Shown here in pieces: positions 7,143-9,945 of a stretch of 9,945 nucleotides of DNA. Origin of the DNA: Spirochaetota bacterium (lineage in GTDB: Bacteria > Spirochaetota > Spirochaetia > B11-G9); contig QNBL01000069.1 of the NCBI GenBank assembly GCA_003641695.1, forward strand, positions 1 through 9,945. The letters run 5' to 3'. Numbering within the stretch: the first letter of the stretch is position 1; the number at the start of each line of letters is the position of its first letter. Made by a program: the position numbers and the translations under genes. The notes under the pieces are model-generated. The model ran no database searches. It had not been told where the DNA came from and was given only the letters and a program-made list of their open reading frames with translations.

Positions 7143-7967
7143 TTATTCCTCTATTTCTATTTTTCTTGTATTATCGTATAGCCAGTCCAGAGCTTCGTTC
7201 ACTACTCCAGAGAGGACAGCGACTATTACATTTGACCGGTCCTTTTCTATCTGCAGACCCATTGATTCGGCGGAATACTTATCCCTGAGAAAAACTTTCT
7301 TCTCATCAATACACGTTTTGTCAGAATCATCTTCCGCAAAGGAAGAAAAACTGTAAAGAACCAGCATGAGCAGTACCGGAGAGATCTTTTCCCGGCACAA
7401 ACCGGAAAGAATTTCCCCTCCCTCCCGGGTTTTTCTCTGAAGCAAAAAGGAAAAAGCAAGCAGATATTTCAGCCACAAACGGTCATTCACCTTTTTATCA
7501 AAAACGTAAGGAGCTATCATCTCTTCGATGAGAACCGGCTCTCCTTTTAACAAAACGGGTATGGTAAAAATCAGCAGCAGCTTCCGGTAAAGAGAAGGTC
7601 TCTTCTCCTTTATAAGCGCTCCCAAACGTTCGATACCTTCCAGATTAGAACGGGACAGGTAGACATTAACCATAATCCGGACAGCAAACTTCCCCGGGAT
7701 TTTGCCCTCTTCAATCCTTTTTTCCAGAAAAACAATAAGGTCATCCCATTTTTCCTCTTCAAGGAATCTGAACAGCTTCCAGTTGATGAGAAAGTAGGCA
7801 TCAACAGCACCGATGACAACTACGAAAAGGACGACAACATACCATATACTGGCAAAAAAAGAAAATCCGTACTCCGACCCCAGCATTAACACAGGCATAA
7901 AAATAATCATCAGGAGAGAAAAAAGAACAACAACATTGAATAAAATAAAAATTATCTTAAATTTCAA
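7143..7967 (-). CDS. Unrecognised membrane protein with two N-terminal TM helices, first gene of the synthetase operon
   Basis: I do not recognise this 274-residue protein. It has two strongly hydrophobic segments at about 4-28 and 37-62, then an acidic, alpha-helical soluble part (70-274) that could be a TPR-like or other helical-repeat scaffold, probably cytoplasmic. Further apolar helices at about 128-142 and 197-207 look amphipathic or buried rather than membrane-spanning. No catalytic motif is visible, and C191 and C219 are its only cysteines. The start is a TTG at 7965-7967, chosen because AGGAGA lies 7 nt upstream and no ATG or GTG offers a comparable site. It precedes gltX by only 2 bp. 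In Borrelia a hypothetical gene (BB0373) occupies the equivalent slot between gltX and pdeB; homology is untested. Position suggests a conserved spirochaetal role, but none is assigned. Confidence 0.88.
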   Translation of the reverse strand: MKFKIIFILFNVVVLFSLLMIIFMPVLMLGSEYGFSFFASIWYVVVLFVVVIGAVDAYFLINWKLFRFLEEEKWDDLIVFLEKRIEEGKIPGKFAVRIMVNVYLSRSNLEGIERLGALIKEKRPSLYRKLLLIFTIPVLLKGEPVLIEEMIAPYVFDKKVNDRLWLKYLLAFSFLLQRKTREGGEILSGLCREKISPVLLMLVLYSFSSFAEDDSDKTCIDEKKVFLRDKYSAESMGLQIEKDRSNVIVAVLSGVVNEALDWLYDNTRKIEIEE

Positions 7968-7974
7968 GTGATTT

Positions 7975-7980
7975 TCTCCT
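7975..7980 (-). promoter_or_regulatory. Strong Shine-Dalgarno that fixes a TTG start
   Basis: AGGAGA on the minus strand lies 7 nt before TTG 7965-7967 and is the best ribosome site in this region. It supports the non-ATG start of the membrane-protein gene. The weak start codon after a strong site may hold down expression of the first cistron relative to the synthetases. Confidence 0.75.
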
Positions 7981-7990
7981 ATAATATAGG
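7978..7990. promoter_or_regulatory. Symmetric -10 element in the divergent intergenic region
   Basis: CCTATA-A-TATAGG is a 13-bp perfect inverted repeat around a central A. On the plus strand it contains a perfect TATAAT -10 box (7980-7985), suitable for the HD-GYP gene with a start near 7992 and an approximately 40-nt leader; the -35 (TTAAAT, 7957-7962, 17-bp spacing) is weak. On the minus strand it reads TATATT (5/6), but that promoter would start inside the Shine-Dalgarno of the membrane-protein gene, so the operon promoter may lie further upstream. Confidence 0.5.
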
Positions 7991-8032
7991 TAGAGTGTAC
8001 TTAAATCTGCATAGGGGGTCGACGGTATAAAA

Positions 8033-9217
8033 ATGAATAAAATCTCCATAGACAGCCTTCCTGAAGGCAAGTATATCAGCGAGCCGGTTTACCTGGACGA
8101 AAAGTACATTCTTCTCTCACCGGATGTTGAGGTTACTTCTGAGCTTAAAACAATACTCAAAAAATGGGAATATAAATTTGTATACTCCAACGGATCTCCC
8201 CAGGATACTCCTCCTGCCACCACAGGAACAGGTCAGGCAGGTTTGGGTGCAGGTGATACCGCTGATCCTTTGGCAGGGGACAAACCTCTGAAAGAACAGG
8301 AAAAGGAGAGAGAATCCCTCGAATTTTTCAATGAAACGGTACTTTTCATGGAGAAGTTTTTTAACACGTTCAAGGAGGATAATGCTCTCCCCATTACACG
8401 GATATCGGATAAAGTAAAAGAGATTGTCACGTTCCTGAAAGAACACCGGGGGTACCTTATTAATGTCAAGGGAGAGAATGACGAGTCTCCCGACTCGTAC
8501 TTGTCGGTCCACTCGGTAAAATCTGCAATACTTTCCCTTGCCATAGGCGAATACATAAAACTCCCCCCTCATAAACTTATTGAGCTGGGGATTGCAGCGC
8601 TGCTTCATGAACTGGGAATGCTGCTGATCCCTCCGAATATTTACAGGAGTAATAAAAAGCTCTCGGATAAAGAGAAACAGATTATAAAAACTCATCCGGT
8701 TATCTCGTATAAAGCTTTAAAAGAGGCGGAGTATCCTTCACCCATTTTTCTGGCGGTACTTGAACACCATGAGTATGTGAACGGCTCAGGTTATCCCCGG
8801 GGAGTTGCCGGAGACAAGATATCCCTCTACGGAAAGATTATAGGGGTTGCATCCGCTTACAGTGCAGCTACTTCAAAAAGGGAATACCGGGACAGTAAGG
8901 ACGGACACTCCGGGATAATGGACCTTTTGCAGGGTAAAGGGATTAAATACGACGAAAATGTCCTGAGAGCACTTGTATATATAATCTCCGTATATCCTAT
9001 GGGAACCTATGTTCTTTTAAACAACGGGGCAAAGGGAATTGTGGTAAAAACAAATCTTGAAACCCCAAAAAATCCGATTTTAAAACTCCTTACTGATGAG
9101 AACGGTACCCCATACAACCGTAAACCAATCCTGCAGACTCATCCTGAAGATGAGATCCAGATTGCACGGACCCTTTCGAAGGAAGAAATTGCAGAAGTAA
9201 AGGCACTGTTCAGATAA
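8033..9217 (+). CDS. HD-GYP domain protein with altered active site (possible c-di-GMP phosphodiesterase or effector)
   Basis: HD-GYP proteins hydrolyse cyclic-di-GMP to GMP and often control motility. The N-terminal 54 residues (KISIDSLPEGKYISEPVYL...) resemble the small beta domain found before many HD-GYP domains. A linker rich in Gly, Thr, Pro and charged residues follows at about 54-97, and the catalytic region is about 125-325. Present are H160, H192, H221, H245-H246 and the GYP-loop GSGYP at 251-255. Altered are E193 (HE instead of HD), M196 in place of the usual Lys of HDxGK, and S274 in VASAYSAAT, where active members have VAD with a metal-binding Asp. Metal binding and catalysis are therefore doubtful. 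A C-terminal beta-rich tail (YPMGTYVLLNNGAKGIVV, 321-338) is typical of the family. The ATG at 8033 has only a weak, distant G-run (8014-8018). The corresponding Borrelia neighbour is the phosphodiesterase gene pdeB (BB0374), from memory. Confidence 0.9.
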   Translation: MNKISIDSLPEGKYISEPVYLDEKYILLSPDVEVTSELKTILKKWEYKFVYSNGSPQDTPPATTGTGQAGLGAGDTADPLAGDKPLKEQEKERESLEFFNETVLFMEKFFNTFKEDNALPITRISDKVKEIVTFLKEHRGYLINVKGENDESPDSYLSVHSVKSAILSLAIGEYIKLPPHKLIELGIAALLHELGMLLIPPNIYRSNKKLSDKEKQIIKTHPVISYKALKEAEYPSPIFLAVLEHHEYVNGSGYPRGVAGDKISLYGKIIGVASAYSAATSKREYRDSKDGHSGIMDLLQGKGIKYDENVLRALVYIISVYPMGTYVLLNNGAKGIVVKTNLETPKNPILKLLTDENGTPYNRKPILQTHPEDEIQIARTLSKEEIAEVKALFR

Positions 9218-9235
9218 GAAGTTTTTCACTTTACA

Positions 9236-9262
9236 TTGACATATCACTGATATTGGTATAGG
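9236..9262 (+). promoter_or_regulatory. Candidate promoter for the right-edge gene
   Basis: A perfect TTGACA (9236-9241) is followed after 15 bp by TATAGG (9257-9262), which is preceded by TG plus one base, an extended -10 arrangement. The spacing is short, but the extended -10 can compensate. The predicted start near 9269 leaves an approximately 15-nt leader before the ATG at 9284. It suggests the right-edge gene is not wholly dependent on read-through from the HD-GYP gene. Confidence 0.5.
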
Positions 9263-9283
9263 TTCTTTACCTACTTGATAACA

Positions 9284-9945
9284 ATGAAAGAAAACTGTCT
9301 TTGTATACGAAACTACATTAATAGTAAAAAAAACTCTGCTGATTACAAAGAGATCAGAGATGCACTTGTCAGGAAAATTACCGATCCAGGCGTTCTGGAC
9401 AGATCAACCATCCTGTCCGATTCATCTCGTCTAAAGAAGGAATCCCAGATCATTATTGATGCCTTTGAGGCAGTTACCAACGGGATGGAGAATCCGGGAG
9501 TTATCGAAGCCATGGATGAAATTGAGGAAGACTCACCTCTCATCTCCTGGAAATACGTTACCATTGCAATTGATGCATTCTACCGCCGTGATTTCAGCAG
9601 GATGATCAGCAATCTTGATATGGTGGAAGAGATCTCTCCTGCAAAAAAAATTGGCACTGTTCTGATGCATCTTGCCGGTATAAAAACACTTGTAAATCCG
9701 AACAAACATCAAGTTCACTTTATCAGCAAGGTTCTAAAGGAACAGCCATTTTTCAAGGATATTGTTCAGCAGATTAACAGTGCACTGGAAGCTGATGCTG
9801 AAGATCTGTTCTCGGAAGCGGTGATCCTTGCAGTGCGGGAACTAAAGAGTAAACAGCCTGTGGAAGCTGAAAAACTTGCTCTATGGAGTATTAGAGAGGC
9901 TTCTGCAAGAGATTTTTCCCAGACATATTTTCTTAAAAGCTACAA
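9284..9945 (+). CDS. Unrecognised helical protein (3' end outside the window)
   Basis: An open frame runs from the ATG at 9284 to the window edge without a stop, giving at least 220 residues. It begins MKENCLCIRNYINSKK and continues as a mostly helical, charged protein (for example IIIDAFEAVTNGMENPG, FSRMISNLDMVEEISPAKK, EAEKLALWSIREASARD). No signal peptide, transmembrane segment or enzyme motif is visible in this part. The alternation of amphipathic helices recalls helical-repeat scaffolds, but I cannot name a family. Upstream in frame the only other possible start is TTG at 9275; the frame closes at a TGA at 9248-9250. No Shine-Dalgarno is evident before the ATG, so the start is provisional. 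It follows the HD-GYP gene by 66 bp with no terminator visible, so read-through is possible in addition to the candidate local promoter. Codon use resembles that of its neighbours. Confidence 0.75.
   Translation, partial: MKENCLCIRNYINSKKNSADYKEIRDALVRKITDPGVLDRSTILSDSSRLKKESQIIIDAFEAVTNGMENPGVIEAMDEIEEDSPLISWKYVTIAIDAFYRRDFSRMISNLDMVEEISPAKKIGTVLMHLAGIKTLVNPNKHQVHFISKVLKEQPFFKDIVQQINSALEADAEDLFSEAVILAVRELKSKQPVEAEKLALWSIREASARDFSQTYFLKSY

Noticed and set aside
6391..7356. A 321-codon open frame on the plus strand, antisense to gltX and the end of the membrane-protein gene
   Set aside because: The minus strand encodes an intact, motif-complete glutamyl-tRNA synthetase here. The antisense product has no recognisable domain and no good ribosome site, so it is most likely a by-product of gltX codon usage.
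7968..8032. A T-box or other riboswitch leader for the synthetase operon
   Set aside because: The gap between the divergent genes is only 65 bp, and no T-box sequence, antiterminator or terminator hairpin can be seen.
9218..9235. A terminator after the HD-GYP gene
   Set aside because: Only a 4-bp AAGT/ACTT pairing around a T-rich loop is visible, too weak to be an intrinsic terminator.

Overview
The window most likely comes from a free-living spirochaete chromosome. The main reason is the gene order tyrS, glyS (single-chain alpha2 type), gltX, a small membrane protein, then an HD-GYP protein. From memory this matches the Borrelia burgdorferi order BB0370-BB0372, BB0373, BB0374 (pdeB). That is recall, not a search. 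Base composition looks moderate by eye and fairly even along the window. I see no IS element, CRISPR array, integrase or phage gene.

Left part (1-2900). A methyl-accepting chemotaxis protein, cut by the left edge, is followed 52 bp later by a GmhA-like SIS-domain sugar-phosphate isomerase, possibly co-transcribed with it. Converging on these is a 194-codon amidohydrolase reading frame. It joins the N-terminal and C-terminal ends of a dihydropyrimidinase/hydantoinase in frame and lacks the middle, where most of the catalytic metal site lies. I read it as a relic.

Middle (2900-7970). A tRNA-Phe(GAA) gene has its own consensus-like promoter. A hairpin with T-runs on both flanks sits between it and the end of tyrS and can terminate both. 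On the minus strand, a four-gene run (two-TM membrane protein, gltX, glyS, tyrS) has gaps of 2, -8 and -1 bp, so it is almost certainly one operon supplying three aminoacyl-tRNA synthetases. Its first gene is an unrecognised membrane protein with a TTG start behind a strong Shine-Dalgarno.

Right part (7970-9945). Transcribed divergently from the synthetase operon is an HD-GYP protein with an altered active site (HE instead of HD, Met for the following Lys, VAS instead of VAD). Its cyclic-di-GMP phosphodiesterase activity is therefore uncertain. After it, and running off the right edge, is a helical protein of at least 220 residues that I do not recognise, preceded by a plausible promoter.

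I do not see a wholly new multi-gene system. The points most worth checking are the internally deleted amidohydrolase, the altered HD-GYP protein, and the unknown proteins tied to the conserved synthetase/HD-GYP neighbourhood.
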